Positions 1-9,984 of a DNA stretch of 64,000 nt are shown here, in pieces. The stretch's first letter is position 1. Every line of letters begins with the position of its first letter. A model generated the notes under the pieces. That model was not told where the DNA came from. It was given only the letters and a program-made list of their open reading frames with translations, and searched no databases. The DNA is from Sagittula stellata E-37 (GTDB lineage: Bacteria; Pseudomonadota; Alphaproteobacteria; Rhodobacterales; Rhodobacteraceae), in NCBI RefSeq assembly GCF_039724765.1, contig NZ_CP155729.1:682001-746000 (forward strand), read 5' to 3'. Position numbers and translations under genes: made by a program.

Positions 1-1264
1 GCCCCTCGCGAGCGAGACGTCGAAGCGATGATCGACTCGTCCTGTGATTCCCTCCAAGTTCAAACCGCTCGAACCCGGATGCCGTAAGAATCGCGTCTAT
101 CGCCATCGGTCCCGCGTGGCCGAATTCACGCGCGCGGTAGTCGTAGATCGCCTGCGCGGGATCGCCGAAGACTGTGACGCCGCAGTCTCCAGGTAAGGCC
201 CCAATTAATTCCGTCAGCATATCGCGCCTCGGGCCAACAACGTCTTGCGCCTCGTCTACGATCAGATGCCGACGGCCATCCAGCCATCGCCGCGCGATTC
301 GGTCGTCCCGCGCGATGAGCGTAGTCGCCTGGCGCACCGTACCTTCATAGTCCGTTTCGCCTATGTCTTCGGTCGCATGGCTGACGAACAGGCCGGCGAT
401 CGAGTCAAGCGTGCGGATGTCTACCACTTCCCCGTCTATGACGGGCACACGCGCGAGGAGCTCTGCGACTGCGGTCCGTGAATAGGCAATGACGGAGATG
501 GCTGAGGGATTGAGACCGGACTCAAGAAGGCGGCAAATGCGTCGCTGGATCGTGAAGGTCTTGCCAGCGCCTGGTCCGGCGACGACGACAGCGCGAGCGT
601 CGGGCGGAAGGGCGACAACGCGATCCTGAGAGAAATCCGTCTGAGCCGACGACGCCATACCTGCCCATATCCGCAAGGGTCCGTTTAGCTCCTTCCTCGC
701 ATGCTCCGGCCAGTGCAGGGTCAGGGCCGACAAACGTCGGAGTTGAGCAGGCTTGCTACTCAAGTCGCCGTCCAGCAAAAAGGCGTCTTCTCCGCGTTCA
801 ATCATCGCGACCCAAGCCGAGGCGTCGTCGGACTGTACGTTCTGCGCGTTCCCAACGAACTGGTCGAGCGAGGAGGCCTCATATCGCCAAGAGGGTGGAC
901 CCAGCAGCTCTTCAAGCGTTTCCACGTCGTCTTTCAGACCGTCGTTTAATTCGGCAGACCCATTGGCAAGAGACCGTCCGGCTATGACGCTGACCGCTGT
1001 ATGCGCGACCACATAGACCGGCGTGTTGCGCGTGGTGTGGCGAACCACGACACAATGCTCCACAAGCGCTGCGAGCGCCTCGTGGAAGGCATCATCTATC
1101 TCCACGCCGATCATTTTGGCCAATTCGGGGGCCGTCGAGACACCAGCCCGCTTGAGCGCGTGGACCATTTCGTCCTGAAGTGTCGTGTCCTCCACCGATT
1201 GGGCACCGACGCCATCTGTTGAGGCCGTTAGGCTAAGAGAGCCATCGGAAAATATCCTTGACAT
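1..1264 (-). CDS. UvrD-like SF1 helicase, C-terminus beyond window edge
   Basis: The reading frame is open from an ATG at 1264 leftward to the window edge, giving about 421 visible residues. Helicase motifs appear in the order expected for SF1A: Walker A GPGAGKT at residues 230-236, Walker B LIVDEAQD at 334-341, the motif III-like GDPAQAIYDYR near 367-377, and a motif IV-like GGNHRTS close to the edge. The first 200 residues have no motif I recognise and may be a recognition domain. It should be an ATP-driven DNA or RNA translocase acting in the cytoplasm. It is transcribed divergently from the 830-aa gene, 76 bp away, inside a genomic island, which suggests a defence role. A second in-frame ATG at 658 sits just before the motor domain, but the upstream coding sequence is continuous, so I keep 1264. 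The missing part should hold motifs V and VI. Confidence 0.8.
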   Translation of the reverse strand, partial: MSRIFSDGSLSLTASTDGVGAQSVEDTTLQDEMVHALKRAGVSTAPELAKMIGVEIDDAFHEALAALVEHCVVVRHTTRNTPVYVVAHTAVSVIAGRSLANGSAELNDGLKDDVETLEELLGPPSWRYEASSLDQFVGNAQNVQSDDASAWVAMIERGEDAFLLDGDLSSKPAQLRRLSALTLHWPEHARKELNGPLRIWAGMASSAQTDFSQDRVVALPPDARAVVVAGPGAGKTFTIQRRICRLLESGLNPSAISVIAYSRTAVAELLARVPVIDGEVVDIRTLDSIAGLFVSHATEDIGETDYEGTVRQATTLIARDDRIARRWLDGRRHLIVDEAQDVVGPRRDMLTELIGALPGDCGVTVFGDPAQAIYDYRAREFGHAGPMAIDAILTASGFERFELGGNHRTSRSSLRRLAREG

Positions 1265-1340
1265 GACCTGCTCCCCGTTTGTCCCTCGTCCACAACCAGA
1301 GTCCTTGAGATGATATTGGCCGGAGTGGGGTTGGGCAAGC

Positions 1341-3833
1341 GTGCTAAGCTACGAGGAAATCGATGCGTATCTGGGAGATCGCTACCGTGCTCTAGCCCAA
1401 GAACGTGATGGAGCGCCGGTTTATGCCATCGAACACGGGCTCAACGTGGAGGATGCACGGACTCTCGCCTCCAAGATCGCACGACGGCTTCGAGCTACTG
1501 GAGCTATCGGGTCCGGAATCAGCTGGCCGTTGCTCGCGCTTACAGCCGAGATCGGCTACGCCTACAGGGGGCTGCTTTCCGGCTACTGGCCGCACCTGGA
1601 AGCTGCACTCGGTCTGCACTTGTCCGCCAGTGCTCGCGAGACACTGACCGACCATTACCTTCGTGCGCATCATGCCGTCGGTCTTGCTCACCCGGACAAC
1701 ACTCCATTTTCGCGCGCATTCCGGCACATCGCGTGGCCGCTCACCAACGCACTGGCCCCTCGCCAGATCCATGCCGGTTTGAGCGAGGCGCTTCTGGAGG
1801 TCGCCATGCTGGATCCGGCCGATTCCGCTTTGGTCCGGGCCGTGCAGCAATGCTGTCGACGGAGCGGTTTGCTGGCGCTCAACGATTGGGCGGCAGGAGA
1901 GGCACGAGTGGAGTCCGTCGCCACCGCGATACTCGACGCGCCCGACAGGCGATTATCCCGATCGATCGTCAACCGGCTCGAAAACGACATGATGTCCGCA
2001 ATGCATATCCGCGACACCCTCGTCCGCGCGAGAGTGGAGCGTCGACGGCGCCAGCGGGAACGGTCTCGTGCCATGGTAGACGAGGTCGAGCCGCACGGGC
2101 CTCAAGACGACGATGGCGCGGCGGCGTTGCCGTTTGAACTTCGCGGTGGACTTCGTCTCGGCGCCAGGCTCTTCGCAGCGGACCTGCCTGTCGTCCTCCA
2201 TGCCCGTACGCCACTTCGCTTCACCCGCCATGAAGTGTCTGAGCCCGAACGCCTTCTCACCGGGGAGACCGCGCGTCTGATTCTTAGTGATGGTGAACAA
2301 CTAGTTTTGGACTACCAAGACGAGCGCAACGTACGCCGCACAACCAGCATGAGGTTCACCCGTCCCGAACCAATCCCTTCGCTAATCTCGGTGCACATGG
2401 AGCCTGGTATCCCGGTGCTCGCGGACCTTCGTGAAGATCGTCTCTCGGTATTCGTGTCGCTCGCGCAGCCGCCCGACGACGACCGCGCTCGGACATGGCC
2501 GCGGGAACTTCTGGACGTCGAGATGCGCCTGGAGCTGCGCATCCCAGGCGCTCCTGCCGTTCTCTCCCGCGAAACCCTGCCCACCATCCCCGGGCGGCTT
2601 GCAGCGAGAGGCCCGGGCCTGTCCAACCTGTCATCAGGGTTGCGCGGGTTCGAGGACAAGGAGGAGACGATACGAGCGGCGATGCTGACCATTCGGTGGG
2701 ATGGGGATAATCGGTCGTTTTCACTCGCGGAAGAACAGCTTGAGATTCGATGGTACGAGGCCGAAGACGGATGGCGTGCCTCCGTACCCGACGGGTCCAA
2801 AGACCTTCCCGTTCGCCGCGTTCCTGCCGATGATCCTTTCGCGATCCCGGTTGCGAATGTCCAAGGCACTGGGGCCCAGCTCCTCGTGGTTGACGGGGTT
2901 TCGGCTCCAAATTTCATCGTTGCAGGGCCAAGTCACTTGCGGATGACCGATTCACGGCCCGCGGCGCCGGACGTTCATCGGCAACTCGGCCGTTCGAACA
3001 GCTGCCCAGGACTGCGCGCCGAAACTGAAGCCTGGCTTAGCTGGAGTAGTGCCCGTCCCGTCCACGTGGTGGCCGAGCTCCAGGCCCGAGGAGCCGCCAA
3101 GGTTGCCGAACGCGCGATTGTGAATACGATGTGCGGCGAGATCTGGTTGCAAGAAGAATCAAGGCCGTCGGAAGGCAAACGGTTCCGTGACAGCCTCGCT
3201 GAAGCAGTGATCCGCCTCGATTTGGCGGGGGTAGCTGAGCTGCGGGAGGTCGGACAGGAAATCGGAGAAGCAGATCTGAATGGCTTGCTCGCGGCGCTGG
3301 CTGACGCTTTCGCCGACGTTGTGCCCCCCAGCTGCCTCGAGAAGACGCTCGACGAGAAATGGGCGGAAAGGGCAGACGAGCGCATCGATAACGCTTGGAA
3401 ATCGTTGACACCCGCGCGCACAGAGCGGTCGGCCCCTCCCGTTGACTTTGAGGCCTACAACGCACCGGAGGCCTGGCAGGCCGCCGTCGCTCACGCCGTC
3501 CGAAGCAGCGGCCGTCACGTCCTTGCCGCGATGATCCTCCCGCCGCGCCTCTCCAACGCGCTTCGAAACATCGACTACCAAAACGCCGAAACACTTGAAG
3601 TCGCCCGCGCCATCGCAGACTTCAGGATCGATCGTGGGAGCCTTGCTCGCCAGGCGCGACGGATCTCCGGAAGCGACATCCCGGTGGCACTGTCGCTCTG
3701 GACCGACCCGCGTGCTTTCGCAATGACCGACTGGCTCCCGATCGTCACTGCGCTTTTCGAGGATCGGATGACTGCCCGGGCAATTCGCTATGCCGCTCTG
3801 CGGCTCAGAACTGCTCGATGGGAGGTCGAATGA
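1341..3833 (+). CDS. Large protein of unknown function (830 aa), coupled to an SF2 helicase
   Basis: I do not recognise this 830-aa protein. It starts at a GTG and its stop overlaps the ATG of the next gene (ATGA). The N-terminal 240 residues look helical and end in an Arg-rich stretch (RARVERRRRQRERSR). The middle, about residues 260-560, reads like a series of beta-rich segments with many short hydrophobic strands. The C-terminus returns to helical character. I see no Walker motifs, metal-binding Cys/His clusters, nuclease motifs, signal peptide or membrane segments. Overlap with the SF2 helicase gene and divergence from a UvrD-like gene suggest that the three products form one ATP-dependent system, with this protein as scaffold, sensor or substrate adaptor. 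That role is inference from position only. It is a real gene: the long frame has no competing reading frame of similar quality. Confidence 0.75.
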   Translation: MLSYEEIDAYLGDRYRALAQERDGAPVYAIEHGLNVEDARTLASKIARRLRATGAIGSGISWPLLALTAEIGYAYRGLLSGYWPHLEAALGLHLSASARETLTDHYLRAHHAVGLAHPDNTPFSRAFRHIAWPLTNALAPRQIHAGLSEALLEVAMLDPADSALVRAVQQCCRRSGLLALNDWAAGEARVESVATAILDAPDRRLSRSIVNRLENDMMSAMHIRDTLVRARVERRRRQRERSRAMVDEVEPHGPQDDDGAAALPFELRGGLRLGARLFAADLPVVLHARTPLRFTRHEVSEPERLLTGETARLILSDGEQLVLDYQDERNVRRTTSMRFTRPEPIPSLISVHMEPGIPVLADLREDRLSVFVSLAQPPDDDRARTWPRELLDVEMRLELRIPGAPAVLSRETLPTIPGRLAARGPGLSNLSSGLRGFEDKEETIRAAMLTIRWDGDNRSFSLAEEQLEIRWYEAEDGWRASVPDGSKDLPVRRVPADDPFAIPVANVQGTGAQLLVVDGVSAPNFIVAGPSHLRMTDSRPAAPDVHRQLGRSNSCPGLRAETEAWLSWSSARPVHVVAELQARGAAKVAERAIVNTMCGEIWLQEESRPSEGKRFRDSLAEAVIRLDLAGVAELREVGQEIGEADLNGLLAALADAFADVVPPSCLEKTLDEKWAERADERIDNAWKSLTPARTERSAPPVDFEAYNAPEAWQAAVAHAVRSSGRHVLAAMILPPRLSNALRNIDYQNAETLEVARAIADFRIDRGSLARQARRISGSDIPVALSLWTDPRAFAMTDWLPIVTALFEDRMTARAIRYAALRLRTARWEVE

Positions 3834-6700
3834 CTATGAACGCCTACCTGCGCATGGCCCACGGTGTGCAGGCGCTCCGCCGGCGCGTGGAGCGCGACCA
3901 CGCGCTTCTAGGCGCGCTAGGGGTCGCTGCAGATCCCTTGCCCCACCAAATGGCCAATGTGGCCCGAATTCTGGAGGCGCCCGAGCTGCGGCATCTGCTG
4001 GCCGACGGCGTGGGGCTGGGTAAAACCGTGCAGACCCTTATGATCTTAAATGCCCTGCGCCTCCAGGACCCGGACCATCGGACGCTGCTCGTGGTTCCAG
4101 ACCATCTGATCGGCCAGTGGCTACAGGAGTTGACCACTCGTGGCCACTGCGACGCGGCCTTCATCGACGGCAACACCTCGGAGGATGAGGCCGACGTCTC
4201 AGTCAGAATTATCAAGCCATCGTCGTTGTCGGTGCATCTGAGGCATGGGTCCGAACACTACGACCTTCTCGTCGTCGACGAGCCGCAGAGCTTTACAGTC
4301 GCACAGCGCGACACCCTAGCCCGCGCCCGACCCTTCGCCCAGTTTATTGCTTTGACGGCGACGCCGGAGCTTGGCCGACCGGAAATGCTGCATTGGTTCG
4401 TCTCCATGTTGGAGCCCCTTCGCACCGCTACTGCGGACGACCCAACGGAGGTCATCAGGCGGGACGAGGTGACAGCCGCGGCCTCGATCCGGTCCGCAGA
4501 CGAGGCTCGAACCGCGTTCGAGCGGGATGCATTCGGTCGACGCATCTGCCGGTGGTCGCGGGCCGATTTGCCAGACTACATGCCACGCCGCGACTACACG
4601 CGCGCCAACGTCCCGACTTTCGTCCGCGAGGCCGGTCTTGCCGCCACAGCGCGAAAGGTATTGGCGCGCACCGTCGGCAGCGATCCCATAAGCCGCGCAC
4701 GGGCGCTCCACCGCCTCGGCCGGGCGTCTCGCGACGCGCTTGCCGCCCTACCCAAAGATTTTTACCAGATGCCTGATAGTGCGGATGCGAACATTGGCGA
4801 CTCCCGGCTGGACGCGCTGCTCGACTTCTTAGCGTTGATCCGTGCGGAGGATGCTAACGCGCGTGTACTCGTGGTCGCGGGAGACAACGACACGATGGCC
4901 CGCCTGGAACGTATCTTGCCCGCCTACCTCCAGAGTTCTTCGGAAGGCGAACAGACAAGCATCGCACGTCTAGCGCGCGGTGAGCAGACCGCGGCCGATG
5001 CCGAGGCGGCAATCCGGCGCAACGTCGATACGATCGGCGATTTCGTGAGCGGCTCCGACGACATCCTACTGCTGGGCGATTGGGCCGAAGCCGGGCTAAA
5101 TCTCCATCATGGGTGCGAGACCATCGTCCTCTATTCCTGCCCTTGGACCGTCCGCAGTATCGATCAGTTGGTCGGTCGTCTGGACCGGCTACGACCGGGC
5201 GCGGCGCTGGCGGCGGAGGCGCGAAAGGATCAGGGGCGTATTCGCATACACGCCATCACATGGGCAGGGTCGCCCGAGTCAGACGTCGTCGATGGTCTCG
5301 AACGACTAGGAGTATTCGAGCGCCCAACACCTCCGATGAGCGTGGAGCGCGCCGAAAAGATCGAGAAGCACCTCGGCGCGCTGGCCGCGGGCCGGGAAGC
5401 ACCGGCAGCCTTGGCTGACTTGGAGCTGATGGGTGGGGACGGCACCGGCGAACTGGCAGCCTCCCGCCTCGCGCAGTACGACCCTCACACGGCCGACGCG
5501 GCCCGCGCGCGCCATCGCGCCATGTTGGAACGCAAAAGCCTGCCTGGCGGATTGCGGCCGTCGCGACCGGAACACGGCGCGCGCGGCCCAGAAGAGGCCG
5601 AGCTTCTTGCCTGGCTGGAGGCGCTCCGGGCGTCGAGCCTTTTAGACGTGAGGACAGGATGGAAGGACCAATCGGTAGACGGCGCACGCTACGGCAGTGT
5701 ATGGTACGCGGACCTCGGCGTGAAAGCCTCCGGCGCAACGCGTGACTTATCGTTGGAACTGCTCGAGCGTCGGAACGAAGGCGACCGACGTTCCAATCCA
5801 CGATCCGGTCAGGTCGCTTTTCTACACCACAGACGCCATCTTTCCGACCCTCCGCTCAGGATGGCCACGGACCGCGAAGGTGACGCCCGCCACTTGCACT
5901 TCATAGACCACGGCGACGAATTTCATGAACAGCTTTGCGCCGCGTTCCTGAATCTGGCCGATACCGCGCTCGAACGGGACAGAGTTCCGGTGGCCTCGGT
6001 GGGATATCCGCCCGGTCATTCCGCGCTGTCCGACGTTCGCCCCCTTCTTGTGACGGCAGCGGCATGCAGCCTGTCGCTGCCAATTGACGACGACGCCCGG
6101 TGGGACGGGCTGATGCACGGCCTGAATAGCGAGGACGCGCGCCATCTGCGTCGCTACGCTCGCGCCGGCTCACAGGCCGACGATCGCTGGCTGCGCCTCG
6201 CTGCGCCGACCCGGCTTATCCTGGAAGGACTGGCCATCAACCCTGAGGGGGGCGATCTTGAGCGGTTGCCGGCGTCCCACGTCACAGCCATTCTTGATCC
6301 ACGTGCTAAGACAGGGAGGCTCGTAGTGGGCGATCCCGTAACGCTGCCGGACACCATCCCCCGACTTCGGGAGGCCGCGATGCGTAGGCGGGCCAAGGCC
6401 CACGCCATCAAGCCGCACCTACCCGATCCGGGGCAGGTCGCACGCAGATCCGAACTGGTGACGGCGGAAGCGCACCGCGCGAAAAGTGAGGCGCAAGCGC
6501 GCGCAGCTGCTTTCCGTGCGCAGATTTCGTCCGACGAACGGCAGGCGCGCATCGCGGAAGCACGCGCCATGAGGGTGGAACGCGAGGCCGAGGCGCTGGG
6601 GGCTTTCGCATCGCGACGGCTCGAAAGGATTGTGGGGGAGGAGAAGCTGATTGATACGAGAGTTTGGCAGGTGATCCTGATTCCATTCGAGCGGATTTGA
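3830..6700 (+). CDS. SF2/SNF2-like helicase (956 aa)
   Basis: The first ATG with a good ribosome site (GGAGG at 3821-3825) is at 3830 and overlaps the previous stop. Motif I is DGVGLGKTVQ near residues 59-68, motif II is LLVVDEPQ near 146-153 (DEPQ instead of the common DEAH/DEAQ), and a third motif follows at FIALTATPE. The second RecA-like domain carries QLVGRLDRLRPG, the expected arginine-finger motif VI. The C-terminal 400 residues have no recognised fold and end in an Arg/Glu/Ala-rich segment (about 860-950) likely to form a coiled coil. The layout fits a DNA translocase of the SNF2 or DISARM-helicase type. It is convergent with the GHKL gene, with 86 bp between the stops. Translational coupling to the 830-aa gene implies a stoichiometric partnership. 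Confidence 0.85.
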   Translation: MTMNAYLRMAHGVQALRRRVERDHALLGALGVAADPLPHQMANVARILEAPELRHLLADGVGLGKTVQTLMILNALRLQDPDHRTLLVVPDHLIGQWLQELTTRGHCDAAFIDGNTSEDEADVSVRIIKPSSLSVHLRHGSEHYDLLVVDEPQSFTVAQRDTLARARPFAQFIALTATPELGRPEMLHWFVSMLEPLRTATADDPTEVIRRDEVTAAASIRSADEARTAFERDAFGRRICRWSRADLPDYMPRRDYTRANVPTFVREAGLAATARKVLARTVGSDPISRARALHRLGRASRDALAALPKDFYQMPDSADANIGDSRLDALLDFLALIRAEDANARVLVVAGDNDTMARLERILPAYLQSSSEGEQTSIARLARGEQTAADAEAAIRRNVDTIGDFVSGSDDILLLGDWAEAGLNLHHGCETIVLYSCPWTVRSIDQLVGRLDRLRPGAALAAEARKDQGRIRIHAITWAGSPESDVVDGLERLGVFERPTPPMSVERAEKIEKHLGALAAGREAPAALADLELMGGDGTGELAASRLAQYDPHTADAARARHRAMLERKSLPGGLRPSRPEHGARGPEEAELLAWLEALRASSLLDVRTGWKDQSVDGARYGSVWYADLGVKASGATRDLSLELLERRNEGDRRSNPRSGQVAFLHHRRHLSDPPLRMATDREGDARHLHFIDHGDEFHEQLCAAFLNLADTALERDRVPVASVGYPPGHSALSDVRPLLVTAAACSLSLPIDDDARWDGLMHGLNSEDARHLRRYARAGSQADDRWLRLAAPTRLILEGLAINPEGGDLERLPASHVTAILDPRAKTGRLVVGDPVTLPDTIPRLREAAMRRRAKAHAIKPHLPDPGQVARRSELVTAEAHRAKSEAQARAAAFRAQISSDERQARIAEARAMRVEREAEALGAFASRRLERIVGEEKLIDTRVWQVILIPFERI

Positions 6701-6786
6701 ACGTTGAAAACTGATCAAAATAGAGATCGCAGGCAGGAACCAACTTTGTCGTCGCGCCTGAAATCTGCTGGAAACCTAGCCAAAAC

Positions 6787-8334
6787 CTAGGACCTTGATA
6801 GCCGGTCAAGCATACGATCGATGAGGCTCTTCGCTGTCACTTGGTTGACTGAACAATCGTAAATCAGATCAAAGACTTCCTTGTAGGTGGCTCTTTTGCG
6901 TTCAGGCAGGTGCTCAAAAATGTCGCCTTCTGCTTTCCTCGCATGGGCATCGACTGCCTTCTCGATCGTTGTAAGGCGTGACCGCATTGCACGACGATCA
7001 ACATCCTCGAAAAGATCAAACTCCACAGCTTTTCTCATTTCGGAGAGAAGCGTGCCGATCTCAGCTCTGATTGATTTGGCAAACCGATCCGAAATCGCCC
7101 CTTGCTTAAGGACATCAAGTTTCTCGTAGACCTTGTCGGCCGCGAGCTCGAATGTCTTGAGGCGGTTTCGTTTTTGTGAGGAGACACGGCACTCGCGCGC
7201 CACTTCTGCGCCAACAGGTCTTAGGTGAGCGATAATATTGTCGAGATGTGCGTTGCTCTCGAATTCGTCGCGGCGGCCGTTCGGCACGACACGACCATCT
7301 AGTACGTGAACCTCTCCAATGGTCCAAGAACAGAAGCGATCCTCAGGGAATATCTCTAGGAACAGGCGATCATGGCCTACTTGGATATTGCCAACACGAG
7401 CGCGCAAACCCCGGACTCCCTGTGCCGCGGGAATCGCACCCTGGTAGTCATGATGGATGAGCCAGCCCACAGCGGCCGGCTCGCCATCGATGCTCTCAAT
7501 CTTGAAGGTCTTCAGGCTGCGCAGCGAAGCGCGCTTCGTGTCTGAGTATTCGACATGGTCGCGATAGGGCCGGTAGACCGGCTCCTCTGATCCGTTGATG
7601 TGAATTCGGTACGCCTTGCCAGCGCGGCCATGCTGAGAGAGCAGATCAGCGATCTCCTCACCGAAAGAGAATTCGGGCGAAAACGGACAGGGGCAAACCT
7701 GGCTCACGAAGCTCTCGATCTCAATCTCGTTGAGCAGTCTGTCATTGGCGATACGGCGCGGTTTGATGAGCTCGACCTCGAAGAAATGCGCTGGATAGTC
7801 GTCGGGTTCCAGACGCTTAAGCGTCACCGCCTCTCGAACAATGGAGCGCAGGTCGGAGTCCCTATCATTGGATGCCAGCATGCGCTTAACAACGCGTCCG
7901 TCCCACGTGGCCTCGAGAACCTTCGTGTCGCCCTTGGCGCGCGAGCGGAACACAAGCTGCTGAACATAACCGAGCGCAGAAAGGCGGCCGACGCCTCGAA
8001 ACCCACGTGCGTCCGTGCCTCGTTTATCACTTGCGCCAAAGGAGAGCATTCGCCTGGCGAAGGTCTGATTGGCCAAACCCGTGCCGTTGTCGCGGATCAC
8101 AACTCGGCGGTCGATGTGATCGAGATTAATCTCGATAAGGCCGTCGTTACTGGAAGCAAGAAGTCCGGCAGCTACCGCATCATCGACGGCATCGGTGGCG
8201 TTCTGAATGTACTCGCGGAAGATGGAGAGCGGATTGACATACATGGAGCTGCTAAGAAGCTCCAACACGTCCTTGCCGACGAAGATTTCTGCATCGTCAA
8301 AGCCTTCGTCATCGATATGCGCCGCCTCAGCCAT
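6787..8334 (-). CDS. GHKL (Hsp90/MORC-like) ATPase
   Basis: This 515-aa protein begins with a Bergerat-fold ATPase. The N-box is at E41-N45 (FREYIQNATDA), the G1 box IRDNGTGL holds D82, G84 and G86, and the G2 box GFRGVGRLS covers residues 111-119. After a middle domain resembling the Hsp90/MutL transducer region, the C-terminal 150 residues are charged and helical. Proteins of this kind dimerise on ATP and act as clamps. MORC-like GHKL ATPases paired with SNF2 motors and nuclease-fold proteins are known from predicted restriction-type systems (work of Iyer, Abhiman and Aravind). It is the last gene of a minus-strand run and follows the radical-SAM gene by 21 bp, so it is very likely co-transcribed. 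No membrane segment or signal is seen. An ordinary HtpG is unlikely: the protein is shorter and diverges after the ATPase domain. Confidence 0.85.
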   Translation of the reverse strand: MAEAAHIDDEGFDDAEIFVGKDVLELLSSSMYVNPLSIFREYIQNATDAVDDAVAAGLLASSNDGLIEINLDHIDRRVVIRDNGTGLANQTFARRMLSFGASDKRGTDARGFRGVGRLSALGYVQQLVFRSRAKGDTKVLEATWDGRVVKRMLASNDRDSDLRSIVREAVTLKRLEPDDYPAHFFEVELIKPRRIANDRLLNEIEIESFVSQVCPCPFSPEFSFGEEIADLLSQHGRAGKAYRIHINGSEEPVYRPYRDHVEYSDTKRASLRSLKTFKIESIDGEPAAVGWLIHHDYQGAIPAAQGVRGLRARVGNIQVGHDRLFLEIFPEDRFCSWTIGEVHVLDGRVVPNGRRDEFESNAHLDNIIAHLRPVGAEVARECRVSSQKRNRLKTFELAADKVYEKLDVLKQGAISDRFAKSIRAEIGTLLSEMRKAVEFDLFEDVDRRAMRSRLTTIEKAVDAHARKAEGDIFEHLPERKRATYKEVFDLIYDCSVNQVTAKSLIDRMLDRLSRS

Positions 8335-8355
8335 GTCTCCGCTCCCGTTTCTCTC

Positions 8356-9984
8356 TCACGCGTAAACCTGCGTGATGTCTTTCAGCTGTGTCTTCGTATT
8401 CGTGGTCGGCTGCACATCTTCATCGGTCAGGCCGGCATCTTCGACTCGCTCATCCTCAGGAACCAGATAGGCGTTGATATCTTCAACACGCCGGCGCTTT
8501 TGAGCCTCCCAAATCCGCGCCTCATCTGTTTTGGACATGGGTACAAAGAACCGGGCAGCTTCTCGTAGCTTGCCGGCGGCAAGCTCGTTCAGGTCACGCG
8601 CATAGTCGTTCTTATCGCGCGTACACAGGAAGCCAAGAAGCTCGGTGCGCTCATCGTCCGAAAGCGCCCTCATCGTCGCTTGGAATTCATCGAACTCAGG
8701 CCGCCCGTCGTACTGTTCATACCAGTAACGATTGAAGATGTAGTGATGCGGACGAAGCAAAATGCTTTCGAACTCGTCATAGGTGTCGCCAAACGCCTTC
8801 CGGAAGAATTCAGGTGCACCACTGACGATACCGTGCGTTGCCTGCAAGATCACCTGCATCGAGCGCAGGTAATATGAATTCCAATTCTTTCCGACATGTC
8901 CGCGATCAGGCCGAGTGACCGGTTGGTAGCGCATCGGGAAAGAAAAGATGCGTATGTTGAGTTCCTCATTGAGTGTCACGTTCAGCCGCATACGCTCAAA
9001 TAGATCAGCCGGGCTGTCATTGAAATTATAGAGCATGTAGTTGGAAAGCTCTGTCAGTCCGGCATCCGCCGAATAGCGGATCGCTTGGGCGTAAGGCTTC
9101 TTTACACCTAGATGGTCGAAGGCGATGCGAAGCGGCTTGAGCGCAATCCGTGCTAGCTGCTGCAAGTACATTGGGTCCTTGCACAGGATGCGCGCATCGA
9201 CGCCTTGGTTGAAGTCTACGCGCCGCTGCAGTTCGTACCGTCCCCGTTTGAGCTTGGCGCCTCGCTCAAATCCAAGATCGATAATTTCAGCGATGATTTC
9301 TTTAAAGTTGGCCGAGGCGACCACGTTGTTGTCCATCAGGATCAGGTCACGTTTCTCGCCGTAGAGCTTACTCACCCCTTGGACGACTTCGCTCAGCGAA
9401 TTAGTATCGCGCTGACCACCTTCGAGCTTCGGGACGCCGCAGAATGCGCATTTTCGCACGCACCCTCGTGAGGCATAAGTGAAGTATGCGTCGTTCACAG
9501 GATACTGGTACTCGATGTGATCGAGGATGCTGTAGTCGGGTACTAGGTCCTCGATGGGCTTTCCGTTTACGTCATCGGCATAGAGTTCTTCGTCAAATGG
9601 GTCGAGGCCGAGAGAGACGGCCGGCGCCTCGCCCAGGAGACCCTTGATGAAGCGCACGCCACGCCAGCGCGGTTCGTCGACAAAGTTCTCATGCATCAGC
9701 GAGGCCGCGATGCCGCCGACGAAGACGCGGTGGGCCTGGCCGCCCACGAGGTCGAGGGCATAGTCGATGCTGCGGGCAGTGCGCTCCCACTCGAACGAAA
9801 AGAGTGTCGTGATGTACACGCGGTCCCAGGCCGTCTCATAGGCCGAGGGGTCTTCGCCCTTCACGAACCGAACATTGTCCCGCTTGCCGTTCGGGCCGTG
9901 ATACTGGGCAATCTTCATCAGACCCAGCGGCGGGTACTTGTTCCTGTAGCCCGGTTCTACAAGAAGGATGTTCTTGTTGGCCAT
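8356..9984 (-). CDS. Radical-SAM enzyme with N-terminal B12-binding-like domain
   Basis: This 542-aa protein has the layout of cobalamin-type radical-SAM enzymes. The first 130 residues resemble a B12-binding Rossmann domain (ILLVEPGYRNKYPPLGLMKIA, then FVGGIAAS near 88-95), although the usual DxHxxG cobalamin motif is not evident. The radical-SAM iron-sulfur motif CxxxCxxC is at C175, C179 and C182 (GCVRKCAFC). A C-terminal helical region of about 200 residues is unassigned. Such enzymes methylate, thiolate or rearrange unreactive carbon positions. The gene sits between a ParB-fold gene 254 bp upstream and the GHKL ATPase gene 21 bp downstream. A radical-SAM enzyme amid SNF2, ParB and nuclease-fold genes suggests modification of a nucleic acid or a nucleotide-derived signal. 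The substrate cannot be read from sequence. Confidence 0.85.
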   Translation of the reverse strand: MANKNILLVEPGYRNKYPPLGLMKIAQYHGPNGKRDNVRFVKGEDPSAYETAWDRVYITTLFSFEWERTARSIDYALDLVGGQAHRVFVGGIAASLMHENFVDEPRWRGVRFIKGLLGEAPAVSLGLDPFDEELYADDVNGKPIEDLVPDYSILDHIEYQYPVNDAYFTYASRGCVRKCAFCGVPKLEGGQRDTNSLSEVVQGVSKLYGEKRDLILMDNNVVASANFKEIIAEIIDLGFERGAKLKRGRYELQRRVDFNQGVDARILCKDPMYLQQLARIALKPLRIAFDHLGVKKPYAQAIRYSADAGLTELSNYMLYNFNDSPADLFERMRLNVTLNEELNIRIFSFPMRYQPVTRPDRGHVGKNWNSYYLRSMQVILQATHGIVSGAPEFFRKAFGDTYDEFESILLRPHHYIFNRYWYEQYDGRPEFDEFQATMRALSDDERTELLGFLCTRDKNDYARDLNELAAGKLREAARFFVPMSKTDEARIWEAQKRRRVEDINAYLVPEDERVEDAGLTDEDVQPTTNTKTQLKDITQVYA

